From positions 5,463,501 to 5,527,500 of the forward strand of contig NC_088101.1 in NCBI RefSeq assembly GCF_036370855.1: DNA of 64,000 nt, in the 5' to 3' direction. Positions 26,573-39,047 of this stretch are shown here, piece by piece. A model generated the notes under the pieces. That model was given only the letters and a program-made list of their open reading frames with translations. It made no database searches and was not told the origin of the DNA. How positions within the stretch are numbered: position 1 is the first letter of the stretch; each line of letters opens with the position of its first letter. The stretch comes from Dromaius novaehollandiae (taxonomy: Eukaryota > Chordata > Aves > Casuariiformes > Dromaiidae). Made by a program: the position numbers and the translations under genes.

Positions 26573-29500
26573 ATGGCGGCGGCGGTGGCGGCGCTGCTGG
26601 CGGCGGCGGCGGCGCTGCTGGCGCCGGGCCCCCCGTGGGCGCACGGCGAGGACCCGCCGGCCGCCGGGCCCCCCGCGGGGCCGCCGCGGGGCCGCATGGA
26701 CCAGGCACTGCTGCTCGTCCGCAACGCGCTGCCCGCCGAGGGCCTGCGGCTCTCTGCCGCCTCCGCCGCCTGCCACCAGGTCAGCGGCCCCACCGCCTTT
26801 TCCCCTTTCTTACCCGCTCCCGCCAGCGGAAGGCTTGCATTGCTTGCTAAGCAGGATCCTCCTTTCCTTTCAAATCACGAGGCGGCAGCCCACCGTGCGT
26901 GGTACAGTCAGCTCCCATTCTGTTTCTGGGCCCTCACTTGTCTCTCTCCTTTCCTAGTGCTCCTATCAGTTTCTGGCCTTCATCCCGGCGAGCAATGGGA
27001 GCTTGAGAAAACCAAGCGTGACGGTGGCCGTGGATACCCAACATCCGCTCACCCTGCTGCTCGATGGCTTTTCAGAAGACAGAGAGCTCTGCAAGTAGGT
27101 GGCTCATCCCTGGATAACACTAGGATAGCTGCCTACTATATCTATTTTTTTTTTCCTCCAGCTGTGCACTTAGGATTTAGGTGCTCATCACCCCCTTTTT
27201 CCTGACTGTTTAGGCCTAGAAGTCAGCCTTCCCCACACTGCTGTAACTGTGGCTTTCATTATAATCGCACTGAAAGGTTCTAGGTGCAAGCAGGAGCCAA
27301 AATGGTACGTGCTGTGCCAGCATGCATGTGTGCCTAGTTTATCTTGCAGAGAGGCCTCAGTGCAGGCAAGTGATGCAGGAGGGAGTGCGGGCGAACAGCA
27401 TGCATGCTGGGCTTGTGGAGGGTAACCCTGGCAAAGGTGGGACCAGGTAGCTCCTTGCTACATCAGTCTTTTAGGCCAAGTTTTCAGTTTGCCTTTTCTA
27501 CAAGCATTCAGACTTAGAGTACCCAAATGCTGCTGTGGCACCAGCACTTGCTCAGCAAGTTCCATTTCCTTCATCCTTTCCAGGATTCATTATCACTTTG
27601 GAGAATCTGGCAATTATTCCCTTGAGGTAAAGACCCTAAGTAGAAGCACCCAAACTGTTTCTTGTGACCTAATCATCAATGAAGACCCTATCAACAGCTA
27701 CCTCCGTATGTAATGCTCTGTTTTCCCCTTTCATTGTACAATTTGCATGTCTCATGGCAAAACTGACTTCATAAAAGCCCTTGCAGCCAGCTGTGCTGTG
27801 CTGAAGATGTGTCATGGGCCTGCTTCTCTTCTCTCTCAGCTTGTTACCTCCTTATGTTTTACACCACTGCCCTGAGGCCCTGACCAGGTTCAGGACTCTC
27901 ACATGAGATACTGTACAGTGCAGCTTTTTTTGGAGCAGGGATTAGTCCAGAAAAATCAGTGGATATGTGTCTGGAAGGAGACATTTTAGTAGCTAGCTCC
28001 TGTTGCCCTGCATGTGTATGTATGTACGCAGGACCCTCCCTCTTCTTCCCTCTGTCCTGCTTCTCCCACAAGATGGAAACAATTCATGCAGTGTTTGGAT
28101 TTTTTTTTAATTTTAAACCTGCTGTCTTGCTTTTTTGTTTGTCTGTTTTCCAGGGCTGTTTTAAATGACGATCAACATTTTTTCCATTATTTTTCTTTTT
28201 ATTAGATTATTCTCCAGTTCTTCCAGTTCTCTGACTATAAAGAAAAATCCTCCATGCTTGCCAGCTTGGTGTATTACCCTCTCCCATGGCCTCTTTGTAT
28301 TGAAGCCTTTTCTAAATCTCTCTAGTTTCTTCTTCAGAATGTATGGCACATCATCTCTTTTTTCACCATTGCCTTGTGGTGCAGTGCAGTTTATTTTTCC
28401 TTGCTAATGCTGAGCTCTGCAGTCACTGAGCTGCACTTCAAAACTAGCCTATTTTTGTTTTCTTTTCCCTGGGACTCGGGCTGTGGATATGTATTGTGTG
28501 GAGAAGGTGGTGTGACGAATGGTGGATTGGGTTGGTTGTTGTGTTCATATCCCACACAGCCAGACCCAGGCTGCTGAATGGCTTTGTTAAATCAGATACA
28601 GAGTTTTCTTCTTCTCTCTATCATGCAGCTATTCTGTTTGCATTCCTGGTTTACATGGGGATCCTCGCTATCGTGATTGTTGGACGCCTTCTCATGAAGT
28701 AAGTGAGCCGTATTGTAACACCTGAAATGGGTACATGTGAAATGGGGCAGCTAGTTTAAAAGCACTCGTTGTAGTGTGATAGTGCTTCGGAGTCCCACTG
28801 GAGCCCTGCTTGCAGGTCAGCTCCCATCATCAGGTTGCTGTGCGCAGGTTACGCTGTGGTAGCTGCCCATGTGAGAATAAAAGCAGAGTGATGCAATTTC
28901 TGTTGAGAGGTATTTTACAGCCACGTAAGCTCATGCATAGAACACTTATTGCAGCGCAGCTGACATCTGCTGTAAGCTCACAACCCTGCCTCGCCCTGCC
29001 AAGATTCATGGGCTTAGCCCTGAATCAGCGATAGAAGTCAGTGGGATTTAAAGCATATTTAACATATGCAGTCTTCCATCCTGTGTGCTGAATGAGGTGA
29101 GTCGTCCTTGCCTGTAAACAACCTGAGAATAAAGCTCCGAAACCTGAGCTTGTAGTGTAGGAAGTGTACTTAACTGAGGTTGCAGGTACTGTATTGTGTA
29201 TGTGACCTGGGAAAACAGAAATAGGGGCTGTCTCAGCTTTTGATTTATACTGCTGAATAGTTGATATGAGGATGAAATTGGCTATAAGGTACTTTTTTTA
29301 ATTGTTACTAATTTTCAGAATTGATCCAGTCAGGAATTGGGTTTGCAAGAAACTGAATCCTAGAGAAACTGATCGTCTGATTAATTCCGTGAGTGACCAC
29401 AGTATCCTTCATTTGCAGTCTGTAATGTTTCCACCTCAGAGTGAGTCACACTACCCTGGCATTTTGAGGCTCATTAATTACTGGTCTTGCTACCTGTGCG

Positions 29501-32500
29501 TGTGTTCCCTTTGGCAAATCTTTACTGAAGTCAGAGAGGCATTTTTTTGTCAGTGGAGAGTACTAGACTGGGTTTCCATGCAAGTTTAATGGATTCCCAG
29601 CAGAGCTCTTGCAAGTCTTGAACATCCAACTTTCTGCCCTGTTTAGTTCCACTGAAGGAAACATCTCACTGAAAACATTGTCTACTTCTGACACAAGCAG
29701 TGTAAGGGAAGGGAGGTAATGCCAGCTTTCATGTCTGCTTGCTGCACAGTAGGAATTCTACTGGGATCTACACTTGAGTCAAGATTTCTTTAGCAGCCCT
29801 AGAGCTGGCATTTCTATGTGCCATGTTTCGTACTGGAATATAGCAAGGTCATTGCCATCTGGGCTTCACATTTAGGAGGTCAGAACCTGACTGGATTCAA
29901 AAGATCTGGGAACAGAGCTCCTCAGTGATGTTTGTAGCTATTTTACAGCAGTGTCTGCTTCTTTATGCTATCGCTGGAGCTGATCAGAGTGATTTAGGGA
30001 ACTAGACAAGAAAGAAGCCACTCCTGTTTTTGAAATAAGTTTCCTCCTTTTTCCTGCTGCTTTTTAATCAGTCTCACAGGCATAGGCTCTTTACACTGGA
30101 CGATTGTTTCCACCCTGGCCAAAGGTGGAGTGTGAAACATCTGCATTTTTCTGACATGGAAGTTAATTGCAACATGGTGGAGCCATGAAGGAGTGAGAAA
30201 TAGCAAGTGGGGAAGCAGAAGGAAGAGAAAGGTGGGGAGAACAGACAGAAACACAGTACTCAAAAGCCTGCAGGAACCTAAGCCTTAGTTTGCTGACTTC
30301 TGTTCCCTAGGCAGTTGGTGCAGCTTCTGACTTCCCCTTCGTGTGTCTGGTTTGTTCCCTAAGGAGCTCGGGTCCCCGAACAGAGCAGACTCCCTTAGCA
30401 GCGATCCCTCCCAGCATTTGTGGAGTGCTGTCTCTCGGCAGCGACTGCGTTCTCTGGACACGTTCCGAGGGTGAGCAGAGATTTTCCCCAAGAGCTGCAT
30501 TTCCAAGGGAAATTGGATTTTGCAAAGGTGGTTTGACAGTGTATAAGTTTATGTAGAGGATGGACAGTTCAAGGGGGTCTATTTTAGTAGGAAGATAATC
30601 AGGGTTTTAATTCCTGGATTTTCTAAAACACTTTGAAGTTGAGCTCATCTGAGGAAACATTGAAGTTGCAGTGGAGGGTGGGAAGGAATAACCTCCGCTC
30701 AGTGTGAACATGCTATGTGAAGGAGCTTACTTTGGTTCATCACTACCAATGATCTTTGAAGTGCTGCCTCCCAGGAAGCAAAGATGGAAGCCTTGTACAT
30801 AATCTTGCTTTAAAAATAAAATAAACCAGATTTACAGTTAGAAATGTTTTAATAGGGTAAACAGGAACTATGTGCTCATACATATGTATTTCACTGATAT
30901 GCGGTACTTTCTGTATGTGTTTGTTGTTGTCTTTTTAGGCTCTCTCTTATAATTATGGTGTTCGTTAACTATGGAGGAGGAAAATACTGGTTCTTCAAAC
31001 ATGAGAGTTGGAATGGTAAAGTACAGCTGAGACAGTTATTCAATAGCAATATCTAGATATGGTTAGAACTGCAACTGGTGCAAAAAGCTGTGGCTCTGCT
31101 GAAGGCTAGGAAGCTGTGTCAGTATGCCTCAGCAGAGTGTCTGGCCCATCGACTAGTAGGAGAAGCACTATATAGTCCTTATTGCACAGTCATGGGATGG
31201 TTTCAAATCACAAACTATGTGTAACTTTTTTGTTTGTGACATATTTTCATATCTTTAACTTTCCTGTGTTGGACCGTAGCAGGGTCTAGTACCATGGTCA
31301 AGCCATGGTGCTTGATGCTGTGCAAACGTAATAGCCTTGGTTGGCAAGCCAGTGTTGAGGAGGTAGAGCACCATGTTACCCTAGTGGAAAACAGCAAGGT
31401 TCCCATCCATGAAATCCTTGCTGAGACACAGCTGTCAATTCTGACCCTATTTTTGAAGAACAGAAAAGCAGCAAAGCAAGATAATTAGCTGTTTATAAGT
31501 TCTGCTTATGATGTGTTTTAGATTTTGGGCTATCAGATATCTGCAAGCAGCCTGCAATTCCTCTGGAAACTCAACAATAACATTGTTAATATTTAGGAGA
31601 GTTTTGAGGCAAATAACCTGTTCTTCCTTATTTCTTTGTAGGATTAACAGTGGCAGATCTGGTTTTTCCATGGTAGGTCTTCCTGAAGAATAGTTCTTGT
31701 GCTGAGTGATGGTTGTGCGAAGAGTTACAAGGGGAACACTGCATGCACCTTGCACCCGTGGGGCAAGGGATTTGGAGGAGTGAATTTGTGTTGAACGTTT
31801 AATGGGAGTTACTCCTTCTAGATGACAGCATGGTCCTTATGAACTAGTAGAAGAGCAGAGTGCTTTCAGCTGCCCCGCATCCTTTTTTCTTCCTCCACAC
31901 AAAGGCCGTGAGAGACCCAGAAGTATGAGAGAGGGCCACACTTCCAACAAAAGTGCAGTATTCCTGTGGAGCTCACTGCCACCCTATTTTATTAAAAACA
32001 GTTAATCTGGGAAGTTTCAAACCTAGACTGATGATGTATATCGATAATAAGAGTATCTAGAGTTAAAACACCCAAAGCAATTTTGCGTAAGCTAATCTCT
32101 TTATAACTAGGGAGAACAGTTCTATGGGGCAGCAGTTATCACATCCACCTCTAGCAGGCTTCTCTAAAGTATTCACTGGTTCTGGTTACTTCTGGAGATG
32201 GGAGTTGGACAGAGATGGACTGTGAGCCTAATCTAGTTGAGCAGCTTGTACTTTACTCCTCTGAAGATGATAACTTAATTCTGAGCAGTGTTATTTTTTT
32301 GGTAGCATATATGTTGCTGCAAAAATACCAAAATACAATTACTTTTCTGAACTTTCTCTCTCCAACTGACCAGTGAAGGATGTGGAAATGGCCCCATGAT
32401 GCATGCTTGTCTGGAAATTCCTGGCAATCAGAGGAAACAAGTTGTCTGATTTCACTCAGTGCACCTAGATTTCTGTTGAGCCAATTTAGGATACTCTGTT

Positions 32501-35500
32501 ACCCAGCATTATTGTTTGCCGTCTTGCATATGTGTGATGAGATGTCAAATGAGACAGCTGTCAGCTCCATTTCTGAACTGCTCTCTTGTCTAGGTTTGTG
32601 TTCATCATGGGGACATCAGTATCGCTGTCCCTGAGCTCCATGCTGAGATGGGGAAGTTCCAAGAAGAAGGTGCTCGGGAAGATCCTCTGGAGGAGTTTTC
32701 TGTTAATCCTGCTAGGAATCATAGTTGTGAATCCCAATTACTGCCTTGGACCATGTGAGTGGCACTTGCTCTCTTCCTTGTGTTTCTCTGATTGTTGCTC
32801 CTGCCACCTGGGCTGGGCTTAGGAGAGAAGGTAGTGTCAGCACTGCCATATGGATCATTTGGAAGGGTACAGTCCGATGGTATCCTGTAGAGTGCTTGTA
32901 ATGACGAGCTGCTCAGTTCTGTGCTGCTGAATTTCCCATAGGTTTGGGTCAGGTTTGAATATCAGAGGCAGCTGATGAGCTAACACAGGCCAGTTTGCTT
33001 CTTTATTAGGTTTTAATAAATGTCAAACTGAAGCAGTACTTATAAAAGGCATCCCATCTGTACGAGACTGACCCCACAACTCTTTCTGTCCGACCACTGT
33101 GCCAGCTACTGTATGCCCTCATAGTGGTGGCTTTCCCAGGGTTATGACTTACGGAAAGTAGGGTGGTAGAGTGGGGGTGTCTCATGTACCTGCAGGTACT
33201 TTAGGTTTCAGCTTCCTCTGAAGAAGTGTAGCTTTCGTATTTACAGAGGTGCCCATGTTTGCTCCTCTTTCTCATTGCGTGCGTTTTCCAGTGTCCTGGG
33301 ATAATCTGCGCATTCCTGGGGTGCTCCAGAGACTGGGATTCACATACCTGGTGGTTGCTGCTCTTGAGCTCCTGTTTACAGGAGCTGGGGCTGAGAGTGT
33401 GACGGTGAGTTATGTGCGGAGATGGCAAGTGATACTGGACTATAGCTCTAGGGCTTTTGCTGCTGTTTGGCACAGAGGACACATGAGAAACAAGAAAGTG
33501 TGCCATCTTCCCTGACGCGTCGTGCTGTGTGACCTCGTGTCTGGTGATAATTTTGTGTCCCATGCGACTGTCACACCACCGCAGAGGGCATCCCACATAA
33601 TTGGCCTATCTGCCAAATCACAGACCAGGCTGGGCCGCAACTGATCTTTTTCAAGGATTATAAAGACTCCAGAGAATGTGCACCCATCTGTGTCCCAGTC
33701 AGCATCTTATCGCCTCTAGCTTTGCTGTATTTGAAAATTTCACTGATCCATTCTGACCATGCTCAGAAGCAAGCATTCCCAGGCACTTTTGATGCTTTTT
33801 TAATTTTTGTTCCCTGCCAAAGGAACCCGGGGACGGGCTAAGTCCAGGGACAGGACTGTGCCAAGTCCTATGGCCTCTGTTTTGTCCGGTTAAATTTGGC
33901 GATGGCTTTTCACAGCAGGGGAAAGTAATATTGCTTTTTGGCCTTTCTGGAGTCTGTTTTCCCAAAAGGCTTTTGTTCTACTCATGAATCAAAATTCCTT
34001 TTGACATTTTCCAAGCTCAAAAACATTGTGGGCTTTTGTTTTGTTTTCCCCCGAAGTAACTGAGTGTCTGGAAATTGTTTCTTAAGATGAAAGGTCCAAT
34101 GTAGACTCCAATGTTGTGATGCCAACAGCTCCCTCTTGTATCTGGGGAACAGCCTGCCAGGAAATACAGGATGTCCCCCAGGGCATGGTCTTTACTTGCC
34201 AGTTAATACTTTCCTCCTCCCTCTGTCTCATACAGGAGATGCCATGTCCTGCTCTGCAGGATATTCTCCCCTACTGGCCGCAGTGGATTTTCATTTTGAC
34301 ATTAGAAGCGATTTGGCTCTGCCTGACCTTTTTTTTACCAGTGCCAGGTTGTCCCAGGTAAGATGTTGCGCTCAGAGTGCTTTCTATGGGGCATCAGTTT
34401 GTTTTTTCCTACTGAGCAGAAAATATGTTTCAGCATCTGTAGCCCTTAGTCTTAGGGAAGGACCCCAGCAGGGTCAAGGGTGAAAAACCTTTCTTTACTT
34501 TGGTACAGAATAGCTGGGGTTAGACGGGTGACATTCTTTCTAGCTAAAGAGGAGGCTTAAAATCTCCCTGAGGTCTGTGTTTGTAATATATGATTATCTC
34601 CATATCACAGCAGCCTCTGCCTTTGCTCCTGTGTGGATGAGCACCTGCAGAGCAGGCAGAGCAGCTGGCTGGATAGCCAGGGCTGAACTGGAGTGTCGCT
34701 TTAGGCTCCTGGTATTGCCTGTCCCCTCATTATCTATCATTATCTAGCATTATCAAAACAGGGAGTTCACTAGCCAACTGTCAGGTAGGACCTGTGTTAC
34801 GCTGTGCGCAACTGGCCAGGAAACACATCTAGCATTTCTGGGCCAGTGGGCCACCTACTCTTCAGGTGGAGCGTAGCAATGCTTAGTGCCATAACCTGTT
34901 CGTTTCTGTCCTAGGGGCTACCTTGGTCCTGGGGGCATTGGTGATTTTGGAAAGTATCCTAACTGCACTGGAGGAGCAGCTGGTTACATAGATCGTTTGC
35001 TTCTTGGAGAAAAGCATATATATCAGCATCCCTCGTCAAGTGTAAATAGCTTTTGGTTTGTAGTATGAAGCTGCAGGCTAGCACTGAACACAGCTGTCAG
35101 CAGGGGCTTGGGAATGACATATGGACTGTGGAGGGAGATGGAAAAGAAAGGAGACTGGTTGTTTGCATACACTGTAATAAATGTTCTCTCTCTAAGGTGC
35201 TTTACCAAACAAACATGCCGTATGATCCTGAAGGCATCCTGGGAACCATAAATACCATTTTTATGGCATTTCTGGGATTGCAGGTACCTCTTTTCTTGTT
35301 CTTGGCTGTGTGTTGTAATGAGCAGATTTGAAGGTACCTTAGAGGTGGGGAGGCAGCTTGGGTTTGGGGTTCTTTTTTGTTTTGGTTTTTTTTGTATTTA
35401 TGGCAGCAGCCACACCAGATCTAACAAAACAATTTCAAGAGCAGTGCTTTCAGGCCAACTCAGCCTGAGCCTCTGCTCACATCAGAGGACTGGAATCTAA

Positions 35501-37580
35501 CCTGGCAGTAATTTGAGTTAGGTACTTCCAAGCTTTACTCTCAATTTCTGTAAGGGTTGGATACAAGCTCTCAAAAAGGCCACCTGGAAACTTTCTTTGC
35601 TTGTTGTAAGATTGGGTTGATGCTGGGAGCAGCCTGTCTGTGCATTTCTGAAAATAGGGCTAAAAGATGCAGAGACTTGACAGCCTAAACTTAAACATAC
35701 AGTTTTGAAGGTCTTAACTGTAGATGTTCCTCATAGCTGATTTTCAGCTTGACACACAGTGCTGGCTGTCTCGCACCAGGGTTGTGCTCACCTTCCCAAG
35801 CAGGCCAGGGTGCTACGTGGCGCTGTGGCAAAGCCGTCTGGGTTGGTTTGACAGTCAACGTTGCATTGTACTTCATGCAGTCCCTGCCAAGGAATAGGAG
35901 ATGGAGCTTCAGTGGCTTCATGTGAAAAATAACAAAGTTGCTTGTCCCATTCCTCAGTATTAATGTAGTAGGGAAGGGAGACTAGATGTACTTATCTTGC
36001 TAAGTGGGTTGCATTTTTATGTTTTTTCCATCTGTGGCCATTATCTGAGAAGAATTCCCGTTTTGAATCTTCAGCTGTTTAGTTAATTCATATAAACCCT
36101 ATTGGTATTCTCTGTCCTAACACAGGTAGCCAGTGGAAAATACATCTGGCCTGCTATGTAGATGAAGTTACATTTCTGGGCACTAATTGATTTTTATATT
36201 CTTTTTATATTAGGCGGGAAAAATTATCTTGTTGTACAAAGACCAGCACAAACAAATTATGAGTCGATTCTTTATATGGAGCATAGTAATGGTAAGTCAG
36301 ATACTTACTTTGCTTTGTGTAGTTTTATTAGGCAATTCTATAACAGGCATGTGTTTCTTAATGCAGCACAAACTTTCTATTTCTGAAACACGTTGCTGTT
36401 GTCACATAAACTTCAACAACTTATTATTTCAGGGAATTATTTCTGCTGCCTTGACAAAATGTTCTAAAGATGAAGGGTTTATTCCCATAAACAAGAACTT
36501 ATGGTAAGCAAAGAGATACAGCTTTTAGTATGATTTTTATTAAGTACTATTTTATCTAGGAGACTGTTTTCCACTTTCTTGTGGAAGGAATATCACACTG
36601 TATGTCACACTGCTCTAAATAACCTTTTAAATTTCTACTAAAAATGTGTATAGGTCAATATCATACGTGACAACCATGAGCTGCTTTGCCTTCATCCTCT
36701 TATTGCTGATATATTACCTGGTGGATGTCAAGAGACTGTGGTCAGGTGCTCCATTTTTCTACCCAGGTCAGTGAAATCAAGACAGAAAACCTACTACTTC
36801 CAATTCTTTCTGGATTGATACTATCCTATTATGTTTTCTGTACTTCCCTTGACTTTAAGAGGTAGGATTTAGAATGAAGTGCCCCGAAGGGAATGGGAAG
36901 ATGAGTGGGGTGATGACAATGGTGTCTTTATTTCCTACCAGAAATTGCGGAACTTTGAAGGGCATTGGGCATTTGTTCGTAACTGCAATAGATCTGGCCA
37001 AATAGGTTGGCACTCAGTCGCTTTGAAGACAAATTATTTAACTGTGATAGTTCTTGTCAATAAAATTGTAGGAGTACTGGTTTGGTTGTATTTTGAATTT
37101 AGCATCTTGGTTATCCGTATTTCTTTTTTATAAATGTTTGGAGAGGGCAAAAACCCCTCAGACTGCATATAAAAGTACTCTGCATAGCATCTTTGGGGCA
37201 AATAAGGTTAATAATCAAAACTTAGTAGTACTGGAAGTCAGGATAGGAGAAGGGTGGTGGCAAAGTGATTAGCTGTTGCAATTAGCTGTTGTTGTGTCAT
37301 TGCCACTCCGTTCACAAGCCTGGCATGCCTCTGCCTGCTAATTGCGAGGCAAGCTTATACCTGTTCTTTCTGATGGTATGACCTATGCTTACTTTCAGGA
37401 ATGAATTCAATCCTGGTCTACATTGGACATGAAGTATTTGAAAACTATTTCCCTTTTAAGTGGAAGATGCAAGACAGTCAATCCCACGCAGAGCACCTGA
37501 CTCAAAACCTTACTGCAACAACTCTTTGGGTCATAATATCTTATGTACTCTACAGGAGAAGGATATTCTGGAAAATCTGA
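26573..37580 (+). CDS. HGSNAT: heparan-alpha-glucosaminide N-acetyltransferase
   Basis: Seventeen coding exons: 26573-26779, 26958-27094, 27584-27705, 28629-28698, 29319-29388, 30364-30470, 30939-31015, 31642-31672, 32594-32754, 33292-33404, 34236-34357, 34915-35041, 35197-35283, 36214-36291, 36433-36503, 36654-36766, 37399-37580. All are GT-AG and in phase, giving 624 residues (human 635 from its downstream Met). The enzyme passes acetyl from cytosolic acetyl-CoA across the lysosomal membrane to terminal glucosamine of heparan sulfate, which lets degradation proceed. Residues 1-24 look like a signal peptide. A luminal domain (MDQALLLV, the NYS sequon) precedes the first membrane segment in exon 4, and many more membrane segments follow. 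The active-site histidine is in FFKHESWNG (H259). Conserved blocks include [26 protein letters not shown] and [11 protein letters not shown]. Exon 8 is only 31 nt. The family is linked to Sanfilippo C disease in humans. Confidence 0.97.
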
Positions 37581-38706
37581 TGGAGGTGGTCAAGGTGTAG
37601 TGGGCAAAGATTCTGATGGGGAAAGCAAGTAAGGTGGGTTAGCCTGAAATCTTGCCACTTCTGCTAGGCTGTATTACTAAAAAGGGATCCTAGTTCAAAT
37701 TCACAATTCCATGGAAGTTGTCTTCACAAGTTTCATGTGACCTAAGGGACCGTATTTTCCTATTTAGCAAAAAGTTACTAACCTACTGCAGCTTTTCCAT
37801 CTATTTCTGTTTCCTGCATTTTGTATATATTTTATTGATCTCTCTTTTGTATAGGTAAACTGAATATAATGCAACAGTTGGGCAGTTAAGACAGCCTGAC
37901 GGTGCTCACAAAGGGAACTACAAGGCATCTGGGGTGGTGATTGTGAGCGATTATCCGACAGTGGTAGCAGTTGTTGCATCTGACAAGGCCCCAACTCGCA
38001 TGGTCTAGGGTTTGTAAAAACTCCTGGCATTTGCAGCATCCTGGCACCACTCTGGCTACTGGCACAAATTTAACTTTGCTTTTTGACTCAGGAGCACTGG
38101 ATGTGTCCTCAGCCCTGCACTTGCGCACTGAGGTGCACAGACTGTCTGGGAAAGCTCACGGTTACCTGTGTGCTACAGAGAGAAATGACTCAGCTGGTAT
38201 TTCTTTGCTGTGCTGTCACTAGGTCTTGTATCAAAGCTCTGGGTTTAAGGTCCTGCTGAAACCTGTTGCCAAAGATCTCTTCTAATGAGTTATTAATTGG
38301 CATGTAACTGCTACCCTGGTGGGTTTAGCAGCCTGTGTGTGAATGTTGTGGGCCTTTGTGTTACACACCTCTAGCATAGATGAGGTCTTAGTTTTGTGTG
38401 CTACACTCTAAGAGTGCAGAAAAACCGTTTCCTGTTGACTTTTATGGAATCACTTTGATACTACCAAAGTTCAAAGCAGTCCTCTTTATAAATTGGATTT
38501 ATGTAAAGGCCCTGAAACTAAAACCCAGCAATATGAAGATACTTGGAGGAAGTTAACAGGCAGAATTCAGCCAAAAAGGAAGAAGGAGATAACAGGCCGA
38601 GTAAGTTCAACATAAAAAGGGAAAAAAAAGGGGGTGGGGGTTAAAAGTGTGATAGTTCCCGGAAACTCAAGAAATTCAGTCATGCTGTGATTTCCAAACT
38701 AGTGCT

Positions 38707-38712
38707 AATAAA
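38707..38712 (+). terminator. HGSNAT: HGSNAT poly(A) signal
   Basis: AATAAA 1.13 kb after the HGSNAT stop, followed by a GT-rich stretch (gttctttgtgtat) that fits a downstream element. It faces the INTS10 signal on the opposite strand. Confidence 0.65.
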
Positions 38713-38847
38713 AAGCCTGAAAGAATCCACTATGTTCTTTGTGTATAAAGATTAAAAAAAAAATTATGACACACACCTGCAGCTACCTTAATATAATGCC
38801 GCAGGAAAAAAGAAACACGACATTACAGAAGACTTCTTAAACAAAGT

Positions 38848-38853
38848 TTTATT
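38848..38853 (-). terminator. INTS10: INTS10 poly(A) signal
   Basis: AATAAA on the minus strand about 195 nt after the INTS10 stop codon, giving a short 3' UTR. The signal of the convergent HGSNAT gene is about 135 nt further left. Confidence 0.7.
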
Positions 38854-39047
38854 TATAAAGTCTGTTCTACCCATGTAAGAAAACTTAGCAGTGAACAAAC
38901 ACTGAGCAGTGTTTGTGTACTGCAGAACCTGCAACTAATAGGGAACTTGTGACTATATGGACAAGTGATTTTCCACAGTGGTGCTGCTGTTAATTCAAGA
39001 GCCTTCCCCTCTCTCCATAAGAGACATTGCATCATGGTCCAGTCCAT

